This document shows positions 47,637-58,016 of a DNA stretch of 64,000 bases, piece by piece; within the stretch, counting starts at the first letter, position 1; each line of letters opens with the position of its first letter. The notes below the pieces were generated by a model. It was not told the origin of the DNA, searched no databases, and saw only the letters and a list, made by a program, of their open reading frames with translations. The position numbers and the translations under genes are program-made. Source of the DNA: a virus; the IMG/VR virus record IMGVR_UViG_3300027754_000069, positions 1 through 64,000 of that record; one strand, written 5' to 3'.

Positions 47637-48614
47637 TTAAGCAGACGCGATAGATGACTTGCTCTTGATAACGTAACGTGCTTCTGTACGGAAGACGTTC
47701 CATCCAAGAAGACCCTTCCAGCCCGCTGGGCGGAAGCGCATCAACTTATCTGTAACTGGACCGATAACAGTCTTTGGCTCGTATGAGACAGCCTCAAGAA
47801 GAGCCTGCTTTCCAAGTAGAACTGTTGCGTATACCTTTGATGTACCAGAACCTGAAACAGATTCAGCACGAGGTGTTTCGATATAGCGAACCTGATCGAA
47901 GATTCCGATCTCGCCAGACCATAGGTTACCTACACCTGCTTCGGTGTATGTGTGAGGAAGCTGCCATACAGCAGATCCTGATGTTTGTGCTTCAGAACGA
48001 AGATCGTATGAAACATCTGGGTGGATTAGTGCAGTGTAGAGACCGCCTTCGCGTGTCTGAACATTTGCTCCACGTAGCTTTGCTACACCACGGCGAGCAA
48101 GTGCTGCTGTGAAGTTAGCTGCTGAAGTTGAAGCTGAAACATCTTGTCCATTGAGTGTTGACTCATCGGCAGAAGTTGTTCCTGTGTAGCGACCTGTTGC
48201 TAAGGCAGTTAACTTAGTCCATACAAGTGAGTCCAGTGAGTCACGCATGTTGAAAGACAACATGTCTGCAACTGCTGGATCGATTGCTGATAGAGACTCA
48301 AGAGCAAGACGCTCAGTTGTTAGAACAGCATTACCGTATTCGTTCACTGTTACGTGGACGCGGTTGGTATTGCTTAGCTCTACTGCATCTGGATCAGCTG
48401 TTTGAGTTAGTGCTGAAGTAGCACGAGATAGATCTGTGTAGACCTGAAATACGACAGTGTTACCTGGGTTTGTTACATCGACAGGACGCTTGTCCGCAAA
48501 CTTGCGGAACATTGGTTCTGAACGAAGGTTAAACTCAATGTACTTGTCATACGCAGTCTGGATCAAGTTCGACATCGTTGATGTCGTTGTTGACGTGGCT
48601 GGTGTTGTTGGCAC
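47637..48614 (-). CDS. Major capsid protein, N4-gp56-like (325 aa)
   Basis: Homologue of 6,612-7,589, same length. The start codon is GTG (48,612-48,614), where A uses ATG. Conserved regions include FRKFADKRPVDVTNPGNTVV, ALIHPDVSYDLRSE and GEIGIFDQVRYIETPRAES. Differences are concentrated in the middle (GTTSADESTLNGQDVSASTS). GATC sites are frequent here (for example 47,894, 47,908, 48,431), unlike in the A gene. Confidence 0.9.
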   Translation of the reverse strand: MPTTPATSTTTSTMSNLIQTAYDKYIEFNLRSEPMFRKFADKRPVDVTNPGNTVVFQVYTDLSRATSALTQTADPDAVELSNTNRVHVTVNEYGNAVLTTERLALESLSAIDPAVADMLSFNMRDSLDSLVWTKLTALATGRYTGTTSADESTLNGQDVSASTSAANFTAALARRGVAKLRGANVQTREGGLYTALIHPDVSYDLRSEAQTSGSAVWQLPHTYTEAGVGNLWSGEIGIFDQVRYIETPRAESVSGSGTSKVYATVLLGKQALLEAVSYEPKTVIGPVTDKLMRFRPAGWKGLLGWNVFRTEARYVIKSKSSIASA

Positions 48615-48647
48615 GTTTAATTCCTTCTATTAGGGTTGATTGTATTG

Positions 48648-49106
48648 TTACCGTTTTAAGAAGTTGGTGAGCTCTTCCACTGAAGTAGCGTTGCTAATCA
48701 ATGAATGAATGTCACGACCCACTGATGGGTCGACATCACCATCTTCAAAATTCGACATTTGCTCAAATGCTTGAGCATCAGGGTCTTCTTCTGAAGACTC
48801 TGATTCATCAACGGCAGTAATGCCAAAGGCATCGCCGTATTCATTTAACCATTCAGCTACTGCTTCCTCGTCGGCTTCAATATCCGATGGAATAAATGCT
48901 GCGATTCTTGGATTGAGACCAAAACTTTCTAGTACTTCCCCGATAGCTGCTTCGTGACTATATGTCTGATACTCCTCAAGCTGTGAATCTCTCTCCTTGA
49001 TTTGCTTGGAAAGTTGATCTACTTGCTTGCGTAGTTTCTTTACTAAGTCAGTACCGTAGTCTTCGGTATCGTCTTCGAACGTTTCGTACTCGTTATATTC
49101 TGCCAT
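48648..49106 (-). CDS. Capsid scaffolding protein (152 aa)
   Basis: Homologue of 7,625-8,074: acidic, with a coiled coil LVKKLRKQVDQLSKQIKERD at about 20-45 and the segment SFGLNPRIAAFIPSDIEADE. The C-terminal 40 residues diverge. It lies directly upstream of the capsid gene and downstream of the conserved leader. Confidence 0.8.
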   Translation of the reverse strand: MAEYNEYETFEDDTEDYGTDLVKKLRKQVDQLSKQIKERDSQLEEYQTYSHEAAIGEVLESFGLNPRIAAFIPSDIEADEEAVAEWLNEYGDAFGITAVDESESSEEDPDAQAFEQMSNFEDGDVDPSVGRDIHSLISNATSVEELTNFLKR

Positions 49107-49247
49107 TGCTTTTTCTCCCTATTAGTTGTTGGACCCTCATCGGGTTTGCACCACACGTACTCCTCACAAGGGGAAGTGATTCATAGACGTGATGACTACC
49201 AGACTGATACTCGTTACCTGGGCTGGTCGATCAGGAACGGAACTTAG
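49107..49247 (-). promoter_or_regulatory. Conserved non-coding leader upstream of scaffold, B copy
   Basis: This matches A's 8,075-8,217. The block about 49,133-49,205 differs from A at only two positions, whereas the next 50 bases differ at about eleven, with no triplet spacing. No plausible frame. Probable promoter/leader of the scaffold-capsid operon or a small structured RNA. Confidence 0.6.
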
Positions 49248-50864
49248 TTATACGTCAGCTTTTTTACTACGACGTCCAAGAGAGGACGCATCAATTGCTG
49301 ATTTCTGTGCAAACATTGCACGTTCTTTAGAAGCTAATCGCTTCTTCTTCATTGTTACATCTGCGCCACCTGCAAGAGCAAGCTCTTCACGAGCTAGATC
49401 TTGAGTGCCACCTTGTTCACCATAGAGACCTGTAAGTCTTTGGTAATCGGCTTGGCTTGCAGCTGCAGACTGGAAGGCTGACTCTGCTTGAGCACCTTTA
49501 CCAGATGTGTAAATTTCTTCTGCGAAAGCTTTGTCAGATAGTTGACCAGCACGTGCAGCAGCACCACCGATTTCGGCTGCGCCGTACATCTTCTTAGCTT
49601 CTTCGGTTGTGTACTTAAACTTAGAGTTAACTAAGTCAAAAGCCTTTTCGCTGTCAAGCATATATGCAGCAAGTTCGCCTTCTGTCCAACCGTAATATTC
49701 TTTAAGAGCATTCTTAGTGCTGTAATCAGCATTTTGCAAAGCATTCTTTGCAATATTAACACGGTCTGTAAGTTCGCTTACGCTGACTGAGTTTTCAATA
49801 AGACGACGGAAGTCGTCTTGTGTATCATAGAAACCAGTTGGTAATCCAGCCTCACGAAGAATTGATTCGTATCCTTTTTCTGCTTGGATGTATTCGTATG
49901 GTGTAAGAAGCTTATCGCCAGGTCGACCCTTGCCATCCTTCATACGTGCAGCAATTGTTTCATTTGCAGCAAAACGAGTCTTATATGCCTCACTGTCATA
50001 AATACTATTAAGGATCTGAGCATCGGTTGGCATAATGTTTTCTTCATATACCTTATCGATTGCCTTATTTAATGAATCAATAAATCCAGCACCAAGACCT
50101 GTGTTCTGAAACATCTTTAATACGGAATCTTTAGCACCAAAATCTGTGTATGTATCAACCATGTTGCCCATGGTTCCATCTGACATAACCTGCCAGACTT
50201 CTACAACTCCACCAGTTTTACGAATAGTCTTTTCGTATGCAACAGTCTTTGCTACTGGCTTATTAAATGTAGCCTGCATTGCTGCAATTTGATTAAGCAA
50301 ATCTGCAATCTGTGTATCAACTGCACCAGTTGCTGCAGTTACTGGATTAACAAATGTTGTAGATCCGCCATAGGTAGCAGTCGAAGTGCTTGTTGCTGTA
50401 CTTGTCGCAGTGCTGGTCGCAGTGCTGGTCGCAGTGCTAGTCGCAGTAGAGGTCGCGGTGCTGGTTGATGTTGCTGTTCCAGTATCGCTTGGTGTATATG
50501 GTAAATTTTCAATTGGTGCAGATGGTGCAGCAGGAGCTGCTGGTGCTTTTGGCAGTGGTGGCTCTGTATAAATCTTAGTGCCAGACCAAATCATAGAACC
50601 ATTGTTATACTTTGGATTGTTATCAATTGTTGGGTTGATAGCAAGAAGTTCTTTAACTGTCATGCCATTGTCTTTAGCAATTTGCCAGAATGTATCTCCT
50701 GGTTTTACTGTAACAAATTCACGTGGTGCTGGTGCTGAAGCAGCAACTGTACCTGACTTAGATGCAGCGGAAGCATTCTTCTCACTAGCCGTCATTCCAT
50801 AATCAGCTACTGCTGACGCAAGCGGTGAATAATCTCCGCCATCTGACATATAATCTCTTGGCAT
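49248..50864 (-). CDS. LysM-containing internal virion protein (538 aa)
   Basis: Residues about 48-101 form a LysM domain (FVTVKPGDTFWQIAKDNGMT, then GSMIWSGTKIY), followed by Pro/Ala-rich and Thr-Ser-Thr-Ala repeat linkers (about 103-165) and a C-terminal 320 aa conserved with A's 652-aa protein (8,218-10,176), including NTGLGAGFIDSLNKAIDKVY and LREAGLPTGFYDTQDDF. A lacks the LysM and has YTG repeats instead. I infer a cell-wall-contacting ejection protein. Confidence 0.7.
   Translation of the reverse strand: MPRDYMSDGGDYSPLASAVADYGMTASEKNASAASKSGTVAASAPAPREFVTVKPGDTFWQIAKDNGMTVKELLAINPTIDNNPKYNNGSMIWSGTKIYTEPPLPKAPAAPAAPSAPIENLPYTPSDTGTATSTSTATSTATSTATSTATSTATSTATSTSTATYGGSTTFVNPVTAATGAVDTQIADLLNQIAAMQATFNKPVAKTVAYEKTIRKTGGVVEVWQVMSDGTMGNMVDTYTDFGAKDSVLKMFQNTGLGAGFIDSLNKAIDKVYEENIMPTDAQILNSIYDSEAYKTRFAANETIAARMKDGKGRPGDKLLTPYEYIQAEKGYESILREAGLPTGFYDTQDDFRRLIENSVSVSELTDRVNIAKNALQNADYSTKNALKEYYGWTEGELAAYMLDSEKAFDLVNSKFKYTTEEAKKMYGAAEIGGAAARAGQLSDKAFAEEIYTSGKGAQAESAFQSAAASQADYQRLTGLYGEQGGTQDLAREELALAGGADVTMKKKRLASKERAMFAQKSAIDASSLGRRSKKADV
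50395..50465. repeat. 12-bp tandem repeat encoding a Thr-Ser-Thr-Ala linker
   Basis: A unit near GCAGTGCTGGTC repeated about six times with small changes. It encodes a flexible linker in the homologue of the A gene that has a different 12-bp array at the same place, showing independent expansion. Confidence 0.8.
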
Positions 50865-50868
50865 TTAC

Positions 50869-52095
50869 TTACCCCAGGAATCCGAAGTCGCGGAGAATCG
50901 TTGATGCAATCTTGGTCTTCTCCTCTTTTGCTGTGCTTGTGTAATCCCAGTTGCCAGAACGACGAGCCATTTTCTTGGCATCGTAAAGGTTCATGGTTCC
51001 AACATTTCCTTTTTCATCTGTGTAGTTAAGGGCTCGTTGTACATAATCATTGTTAAGATCTAGTGAGTTAACATCCTGTTCCCATGTATCAGCAATTGCT
51101 GTTAACCATGGATCGGCTGCGTCGCGTAGCGTCTTGCCTTGAGATAATTGTGTTGTAAGACCAGGAAACATTGACATTGCTCGCTTTTGAAGTTCATTAT
51201 CTAGATCTTCTGCGTTAAGAGTTCCAGCAATAAGACCTTTCATGCTGTTCTCAAACCAGCCTTCGAATCGTGTATTAGACATGCTGTTAGGGAAACCATA
51301 TTCCCATGCTCGCTTGTAAAGCTCGTTGGCTACAGTCTCTAATTTGCCAGTTAGGTTATAGATTGTTTTGTCGCCAATAACACTCTTTTTGCTAAAGTCA
51401 ATTGCCTTAGACATAATCTTATTAAGAAATTCTTGGTCGTAGCGAACAACCTTTCCATCTTTAATAATAGCTGACTGCATCATTTGCTGTGCATAATCAA
51501 TAGCTTGTGCTGCTGTAATGTTTATACCATTACCCATAAATTGCTTAACAATGTTGCTTGCATTAAGTTGCAAGTCTGCAGCGTATTGACCTGGGTTAGT
51601 TTCTTTATAATAAGCGTATTGACGCTGAGTATCAGTTTGGTTCTTGTACCAAGTAGTACCCTGAATCATCTGAGTCATCAATGCCTCAGATGTAATTCCT
51701 TGTTCAAGGATTGAATTTAAGATATTCTTGAGGCTGTCATCAGCACCAATAACACCAGCAGCAATACCAAACTTGGCTTGTAATGTAGCCATGTCTAGCT
51801 TATCTACGTTTGTTGCAGCCTGTGTTGATGTACTTGTAGATGTTGCAGTAGAAGTTCCAGTACTAGTTCCTGTATTATTGCCACTGGTTGCATTGTTAAC
51901 TGCTGTGTTTAAGCCAGTTGATGCACCAGACTGTGTTGGCATCTGAAGGACAGTACCACTAAAGATTGTGCTTCCGCCGTTATATTTTGGATTAGTCTTT
52001 AAGAATGGATTGGCTGCAATAATCTTTGCGGTTGTTGTTCCGTTAGCAGCTGCAATTTTACTAAGCGTATCGCCAGTTTTAACTGTATATGCCAT
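50869..52095 (-). CDS. LysM-containing virion protein (408 aa)
   Basis: An N-terminal LysM (AYTVKTGDTLSKIAAANGTT, then STIFSGTVLQMP) is followed by a Thr/Ser-rich linker and a C-terminal helical region homologous to A's 454-aa protein (10,186-11,550). Conserved blocks: NPGQYAADLQLNAS, SMKGLIAGTLNAEDLDNELQ, DAKKMARRSGNWD. The LysM subtype is closer to that of B's 538-aa protein than to A's homologue. Confidence 0.7.
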   Translation of the reverse strand: MAYTVKTGDTLSKIAAANGTTTAKIIAANPFLKTNPKYNGGSTIFSGTVLQMPTQSGASTGLNTAVNNATSGNNTGTSTGTSTATSTSTSTQAATNVDKLDMATLQAKFGIAAGVIGADDSLKNILNSILEQGITSEALMTQMIQGTTWYKNQTDTQRQYAYYKETNPGQYAADLQLNASNIVKQFMGNGINITAAQAIDYAQQMMQSAIIKDGKVVRYDQEFLNKIMSKAIDFSKKSVIGDKTIYNLTGKLETVANELYKRAWEYGFPNSMSNTRFEGWFENSMKGLIAGTLNAEDLDNELQKRAMSMFPGLTTQLSQGKTLRDAADPWLTAIADTWEQDVNSLDLNNDYVQRALNYTDEKGNVGTMNLYDAKKMARRSGNWDYTSTAKEEKTKIASTILRDFGFLG

Positions 52096-52904
52096 TAGCC
52101 ACCCACCACATTTCCAATTGCATTAGGATCTTTAAGAAGTTTTTCAACTAAACCTAAGAATGTATTTGCTGCAAATGACTCGGCATAGTCTGGACGAGAC
52201 ATTGCAAAGTTACGAGCAAACATTGTTGGATCAAATCCAGTAGTCTGTGTTCCAGTTGTTGCAGTTGAACCTAATGTATTCTTACCTTTAGGAGCAGTAG
52301 TTGTAGTTGAACCAGTAAATACTGAAGGTTCTTTTTTAGCTGCTGCATTAACACCTGCAGTGTATGCATCAATTTCAGACTGTGTCGCTCTGCGACCAAG
52401 TCTGCGCTCCATCTCATCGCTGATTTGTTGAGCAGCAGATGAACCACTGTACTGTGTAACACGTGAATCTTTCTGAGCCTGTGTTCCATACTTAGGACCA
52501 GAACTTTCAGTTCGATATAAAGATGGGTCCATTACATTAAGATATTCAAATGGATTACCACTGGTACTACCTAGTGATTGTGTCCAACCAACTGCATCAT
52601 TCCAAACAACCTGTGCATATTTTTTAGCTATACCTTTACGTGCAAGATCTGCAATAAAGTCATTATATAAAGATTTGTTCTTAGTAGGTAGATACTTAAA
52701 CCAGTCTTTAGCTTCATCTGGTGAGGCAAAACGTGCAGGTGGTAGACCTGGCAATTGAATGCCAGGAACGTTAGGAGCAAATGATGGGTATGATGAACTT
52801 GTTCCAGTGTTTGTTACAACTGGTCTTGTTTTAGAACCTGCTGCATACGCAGCAGTTCCTGGTACAAGGCTTTCACCATTGGGACCGTATCTTAGTTCAG
52901 CCAT
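52095..52904 (-). CDS. Virion-associated protein with VPGTAAY module (269 aa)
   Basis: I start it at MAELRYGPNGESLVPGTAAY (52,904), overlapping the giant gene's TAA by one base; an upstream ATG would add 16 residues and overlap more. The N-terminal module containing VPGTAAYAAGSKTRPVV is close to residues about 400-425 of A's non-homologous 499-aa protein. The C-terminal part (TTGFDPTMFARNFAMSRPDY) matches A's 271-aa protein. The gene is a natural hybrid of two virion gene families. Confidence 0.65.
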   Translation of the reverse strand: MAELRYGPNGESLVPGTAAYAAGSKTRPVVTNTGTSSSYPSFAPNVPGIQLPGLPPARFASPDEAKDWFKYLPTKNKSLYNDFIADLARKGIAKKYAQVVWNDAVGWTQSLGSTSGNPFEYLNVMDPSLYRTESSGPKYGTQAQKDSRVTQYSGSSAAQQISDEMERRLGRRATQSEIDAYTAGVNAAAKKEPSVFTGSTTTTAPKGKNTLGSTATTGTQTTGFDPTMFARNFAMSRPDYAESFAANTFLGLVEKLLKDPNAIGNVVGG

Positions 52905-55900
52905 TATGAAGCCACCAATTCTGTACTTAGTTCGGGCATGTTCTCTAACCACCTTGCTGCAAATGTTGAAAAGTCATCGCTTGCAACTTGCATAAAGTTA
53001 TAATGAAATTGCGAGAACTGTGCTTTAAGATCTGCTTTACGAGCATCGCTGCTCATTGCTTGGGCATACTGTTGTTTGAATGCGTTAGCTTGGGTTAACC
53101 AGTAGGCAATTTCTGTCCACTTGTCACCTTTACCATCGGCATATTGTCTCCACTTAGGATCATTAGCAATCTCCTGGATTGCTGGAACTGTTACGCCCCA
53201 GAAATCTCTTTGGCTTGCTGAACGATTATCAGCCCAACCTGGAAAGTCTGTTTGGATTGCTTTAACCATTCGGTCATACTCTGCTTTAATACCAAGTGAT
53301 TGGTATCTAACTTGATATGACGAAGTAACTCCATATTGAGCCATAACTGAATCACGCCACTCTGTGGCTTTCTGATATTCAGCCCACCCACGGCGTGATT
53401 CAATGTCAACTCTTAGTTCTTCTGCACTCTTCTTTTGAGTAAGAGGAGAGTTATATCCGCCAGGGAAATTTAATCTCTTGTAGATTGCAGCGATCTCAGT
53501 TGAATATTCATCTGTTAACTCACCATATCCAGCAGATAACATTGATGCGTATTTAGTATCCCAACGACCAATCTTTTCAAGAAGGGCTGGGTTATTACGA
53601 ATCATTTTAATATCTGAGTAGTTTGCAGCTACACCAGCAATGTTCTTTTGGTTTGAACCAATCAAAGCAATGGAGTCAATGCCCCATTCTTCTTCCATCT
53701 TCTTCTGCGCTAGGTCGTAGTCGCCACCAAACTGAGTAAGTAGGTCGCTGTAATACTGTGTAGCAGCACGAGTTACTGGATCAAAAGTTGTTGAGATAGG
53801 AGCAAAGAATTGAACCACAGAACGGATGAAAGACATATTACCTGCTGCTTTAGCAGCAACCGCCATGCTAGGAGGTTCGCCTGTACGTCCATTGCGATCC
53901 CATTCTGAATAAAGAACGCGATAGTTAGTAAACACTTCATCGACGAATCGATCACTACGCAGTATGCCAATCTTATCCAGTGCTGAACGTAAATAGCCTG
54001 GAGCAATTGTATTAACTGCTGTGCTTACTAGGTTGCCACCTTCTTGTGGGTAACCACCATAAAGAATACTGTTTTCATAAAAGTCATCACCAAATGTGGA
54101 ACGTATGTTCTTTGCAATGTCTTCACCATGAATTGTCCATAAACCAAAAGGTGCTGTAAATCCATCTTTAACAAGTTGTGAAATTCCAACGGTTCCAAAC
54201 CAAGACACGCTTGGATCTGCAATCATGAATTCCATTTGCTTTGGATTCCATTTAAGCCCACCACCACGTGAGTCTGTATATGGCTTAAGCGCATCCTTTG
54301 CCCACTGAGGGAGCTTGTCTCCCAATGGAAGCGGATACTTAACGTTTACCTGAGTCCCTGGTGGAACATCTGACATCTTTGCATATGTGTTTCCATCTTG
54401 GTCTTCGTATGCTTCAAAGTTATCAAAAGCATTAGCAATACCGTTATACCAATATGCATTCATTGGGTTCTTAGCCATCAATTTCATGGCAACTACCTGG
54501 CTATTAAAGAACGCTAGAGGGAATGACATTGCAAAACGAGCAGCGTACATACCATTGGTAAGGCGACGTGATGAATACAGTGTTTGTTCCACACGTGCTA
54601 GTGCATTACGATAGGCAACCTGACGCATCTGGTTATTAACCACTGCATCTGATGGGTCAATGCCAGCACGTTGTGCTGCATTGATAAGTGTTCGCATTTC
54701 ATCTCTTGTGTAATTCAAGAAGAGTGGATTACGAACCATTCTATTTTCAGATAACGCAAGAACGCGCCATGCTGCATCAGTAACTCCAGCTAAATTAGCA
54801 AATCTCTTTTCAGCCCAGTTCAAATCATTAAGATTAATGTTTGGACCTTCAATAGACTCAAGTAGATCTGGTCTATTGCGAAGAAGGATTTCTGTTTCCT
54901 TGATTGAAACATCTCGTTCTAGGATAAGTTTACGTAGTTCTTCGCTTGGATACATCTTACGAAGCTTGTCGCTTGTTGTGCTAATCCATGATGCAAATTC
55001 ATCTTGAGTCATTTGATGACCAGCACGTGATGACATACGACGTCGGTATTCTTTACCAGCATCACCTGTATAAAGCCATTTAAGAATCTGTCCGTCTGAT
55101 TCACCACGCATCATCATGCCTAAAGGCATCTCAAGTTCGTTACGAATCTGACGATTAGCAATATGTGCTAACGCATTCCAATAAGGCTTACCCTCGTTAC
55201 GCTTGATTGTGACAAATCGTGAGCCTTCTGCACGTAGACGACGGCTATATTCAGCCTGCATAGATGTACTATAAAAGTTTTGTGTTGAATCGATCTCAGA
55301 CATGTAGGCTTTAGCACCACGAATGTTGGGATCTGCAAGACCTGCAATTGCATATTCTTTACCATTAACAATAATGACTTCTGCTTCTTGACCTAGCAGT
55401 TTACGATTGCGTAAAGCACCTTGTGCTTTAGCCTCGTCTGAAATAAGAGCACGTTTCTTTTCAATAAGAACTGAAAGACCATTAACAGCCTGTCCAGTGC
55501 GATCTAATTCATCGGTTGCCTTGTAGAAAGCATCTTGTGCTTTCCAAAGTTCGTAATCTGCTGCATGTTTTGCAGCATCTGCTTGTGCTTGTGTAGCTTT
55601 AGTAGCCTTTTTGGCTAGTGCTTCAGCTTTTGCTTGCGCTGTACGTGCTGCTTGCCATGCCATTTCGGCTGCATCAAAATTCTTTTGTGCTACTTCCCAT
55701 GGTTCAACAGCAATTTTAAGATCACCAGCAAGGATATCCATCTCTTTGAGGACGGCTTTCTCTTGACGTCGTGATGCTGCGCTATTAGTTCCAGGAATCC
55801 AACGCTTTGCTTGTTCTGCACGTAGGCTTGTATTGTGAACAATGTTCTGTACACCAGGCATTCCGTTTTTTACAAGTTCCATTGATTCAAGTGCCATACT

Positions 55901-57859
55901 TCCACGAGCAAATGGATCAACCATTGAGTTCTTTGGGATGTATGCAAAGCGAAGTAGGTTTAAGTTGTTAAATACCATATTGGCTGTGTCAAGAACTTGA
56001 CCTACAGCCATTCCAACCTTAGAGGCAAATGCTCCAAGCTCTTGACCTTTAGTAATTGGTGCTCTTGCACCAAGTGAACGCTTAGTATTTACAATAACTT
56101 CAATTTCTAACTTACGGAAATCAAGCATTGGTACAGTCTGAGCTTCATTTGATACAGCAAAGAAGTTGGTTACGTTAAGGTTTCCATCTTCATCTGGTAT
56201 AAATCCATGCTTAGTTGCATATTGGGTTAATGTTTGGCGACGCTCACTAACTCCAGCATGCCATTTAGTAATTTGGTCTACTGCATCTTTGTTAGTTTTG
56301 ATATCATCGATACCACGAACACCGTAATTATTAGCAAGTCTAATCATGACTTGTTGTTCTACTTGCGCAAGAGCCATTGCTCGTTGAGTATCATCCTGTG
56401 CTGCAAGGAACTTCTCAACCATATCGCGCTTAAACTTTGCACCTTCTGAACCGCGCAGCATTTGCAAACGGTTAAGGTCTGATAGTAAATCATTGGCTGC
56501 TTCAAACCTACGTGGGTTAGAAACATTGATGTGACCTTGTGGTCGACCTGAACCCACCCATGCAATAGCACGTACGGCACGATCGTAAACATCTGTTTGA
56601 TATACAGTTGAACGCCAGCCTTCGCCACCGTCTCGACCAAATAGTTTGATGTCACCATACTTAGCTTGCAAAGCAAGCTTTTGCTTACCGAGGTTTAGCT
56701 TTTCTAATACGCCATACTTACCTGGTTGATAACTTTCAAGTACGCCACTAGTTGCTTTAGACATAAAGTCATCAAGTGCATCAGAAAATTTAGGATCAGA
56801 TGCTCGCTTGGCGTCAATGATAGCCTGATAGCGAGTTGTCAACTTAGGACTGATTGCATCTAATCCAATTTTAGAAAAATCTGAAATTGGTTCAAATCGG
56901 TTAATGCCATAATTGTCAATATGGTCAGCAAGTACTGGCTTGCTTTGCATTAAACGCATGAATGCTGCAGTATCACCACGTTCGGCAAGCAAGTAATCTC
57001 CAACATCTCGATGATTATCAAGACGAGAGACGATTGTTGCTGTGCGATATGGGTTTGCAGTTTCTGAAATCAAAGGATTCGCAGCAAGACGAGTTAGATT
57101 TGTCTCTTTAACTGCGTCATCAATAAGAACACCAAGACCAGATGTAGGTGCTTCGCCAGTTTTGGCAGCAGCCCAAGCAACAGTATCCTCAACTTTAGCG
57201 CGGAATGTATTCATATCTGCAGTTGTAAGAATCTTTTTTGATCCAACTGCAGTCTTTACACCTGCACGAGTTATTGCTCCAGCACCTTTAGTACCAAGCA
57301 ATGCGAGAGTTAAATCTGTTCCACCTGATGCAACAATTCCAAGCCATTCATCTCTGAATGCATTGTCTCGTTGTTTGTCATCAAAGACGTTAAAGTTGCT
57401 GTCCATGAATGTAGGAGTAATTGCATCTGGTAATACAGATCCAACAACTCCTCCTACAGATGTGGCAAGAGCCTGACCCATTGAGATCTTCTTGGCTTGC
57501 TGGGATGCGTATCTAAAACTAGATACGCCCTTGCCTTGACCAAGAGCTTGTGGAACAAGAAGAGCAGTAGAGACACCCTGTGTAATAGGTTGAACTACGT
57601 ATTTGCCTACTGTCTCCATAACCTTCATGGCTGGATTTACAATAAAACCAAATGGACTATTCTTTGCCTTTTCAATTCCAGAAGCAATCTTAGGAACAAT
57701 AGCTTTTTCAATTCCACCGACTTTAGTATTATCAAACTGTTGTTTCTTAAAAGAATCTACAGGTGAATACGTTGGTCCAGGGGCGGTTGCTGGTGTTTCA
57801 GCGTAGTACTTATCCCACCAGTTGGGAGTTGGTGTTGGCTGTGGTTGCATCTGCGACAT
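52904..57859 (-). CDS. Giant internal virion protein (1,651 aa)
   Basis: Homologue of A's 1,647-aa protein, collinear over its length, including NPYRTATIVSRLDNHRDVGD, RYAAR-type MSFPLAFFNSQVVAMKLMAK and the C-terminal FAARWLENMPELSTELVAS. The N-terminal 60 residues have a Pro/Thr-rich tail absent from A. Probably a DNA-ejection protein; no enzyme motif visible. It overlaps the 68-aa gene by 50 bases. Confidence 0.6.
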   Translation of the reverse strand: MSQMQPQPTPTPNWWDKYYAETPATAPGPTYSPVDSFKKQQFDNTKVGGIEKAIVPKIASGIEKAKNSPFGFIVNPAMKVMETVGKYVVQPITQGVSTALLVPQALGQGKGVSSFRYASQQAKKISMGQALATSVGGVVGSVLPDAITPTFMDSNFNVFDDKQRDNAFRDEWLGIVASGGTDLTLALLGTKGAGAITRAGVKTAVGSKKILTTADMNTFRAKVEDTVAWAAAKTGEAPTSGLGVLIDDAVKETNLTRLAANPLISETANPYRTATIVSRLDNHRDVGDYLLAERGDTAAFMRLMQSKPVLADHIDNYGINRFEPISDFSKIGLDAISPKLTTRYQAIIDAKRASDPKFSDALDDFMSKATSGVLESYQPGKYGVLEKLNLGKQKLALQAKYGDIKLFGRDGGEGWRSTVYQTDVYDRAVRAIAWVGSGRPQGHINVSNPRRFEAANDLLSDLNRLQMLRGSEGAKFKRDMVEKFLAAQDDTQRAMALAQVEQQVMIRLANNYGVRGIDDIKTNKDAVDQITKWHAGVSERRQTLTQYATKHGFIPDEDGNLNVTNFFAVSNEAQTVPMLDFRKLEIEVIVNTKRSLGARAPITKGQELGAFASKVGMAVGQVLDTANMVFNNLNLLRFAYIPKNSMVDPFARGSMALESMELVKNGMPGVQNIVHNTSLRAEQAKRWIPGTNSAASRRQEKAVLKEMDILAGDLKIAVEPWEVAQKNFDAAEMAWQAARTAQAKAEALAKKATKATQAQADAAKHAADYELWKAQDAFYKATDELDRTGQAVNGLSVLIEKKRALISDEAKAQGALRNRKLLGQEAEVIIVNGKEYAIAGLADPNIRGAKAYMSEIDSTQNFYSTSMQAEYSRRLRAEGSRFVTIKRNEGKPYWNALAHIANRQIRNELEMPLGMMMRGESDGQILKWLYTGDAGKEYRRRMSSRAGHQMTQDEFASWISTTSDKLRKMYPSEELRKLILERDVSIKETEILLRNRPDLLESIEGPNINLNDLNWAEKRFANLAGVTDAAWRVLALSENRMVRNPLFLNYTRDEMRTLINAAQRAGIDPSDAVVNNQMRQVAYRNALARVEQTLYSSRRLTNGMYAARFAMSFPLAFFNSQVVAMKLMAKNPMNAYWYNGIANAFDNFEAYEDQDGNTYAKMSDVPPGTQVNVKYPLPLGDKLPQWAKDALKPYTDSRGGGLKWNPKQMEFMIADPSVSWFGTVGISQLVKDGFTAPFGLWTIHGEDIAKNIRSTFGDDFYENSILYGGYPQEGGNLVSTAVNTIAPGYLRSALDKIGILRSDRFVDEVFTNYRVLYSEWDRNGRTGEPPSMAVAAKAAGNMSFIRSVVQFFAPISTTFDPVTRAATQYYSDLLTQFGGDYDLAQKKMEEEWGIDSIALIGSNQKNIAGVAANYSDIKMIRNNPALLEKIGRWDTKYASMLSAGYGELTDEYSTEIAAIYKRLNFPGGYNSPLTQKKSAEELRVDIESRRGWAEYQKATEWRDSVMAQYGVTSSYQVRYQSLGIKAEYDRMVKAIQTDFPGWADNRSASQRDFWGVTVPAIQEIANDPKWRQYADGKGDKWTEIAYWLTQANAFKQQYAQAMSSDARKADLKAQFSQFHYNFMQVASDDFSTFAARWLENMPELSTELVAS

Positions 57860-58016
57860 TAGTCATTCCCCCTTCTGGAGCTGTAGTTAATTCATTAAGT
57901 AAATCAATGCGATCACTATCAGACTCAAAAGGAAAACGAGCTAAATCCCATGCTACTGGAGCCAACTCAAACCCAAGATACTCGAGGTTCTCCTCGAACT
58001 TCTTGAATACTTTCAT
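57810..58016 (-). CDS. Small conserved virion-cassette protein (68 aa)
   Basis: It starts MKVFKKFEENLEYLGFELAP; homologue of A's 59-aa gene (17,276-17,455) with a longer C-terminus (NVADATTANTNSQLVG). It overlaps the upstream gene's stop (ATGA) and the giant gene's start. Function unknown. Confidence 0.7.
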   Translation of the reverse strand: MKVFKKFEENLEYLGFELAPVAWDLARFPFESDSDRIDLLNELTTAPEGGMTNVADATTANTNSQLVG

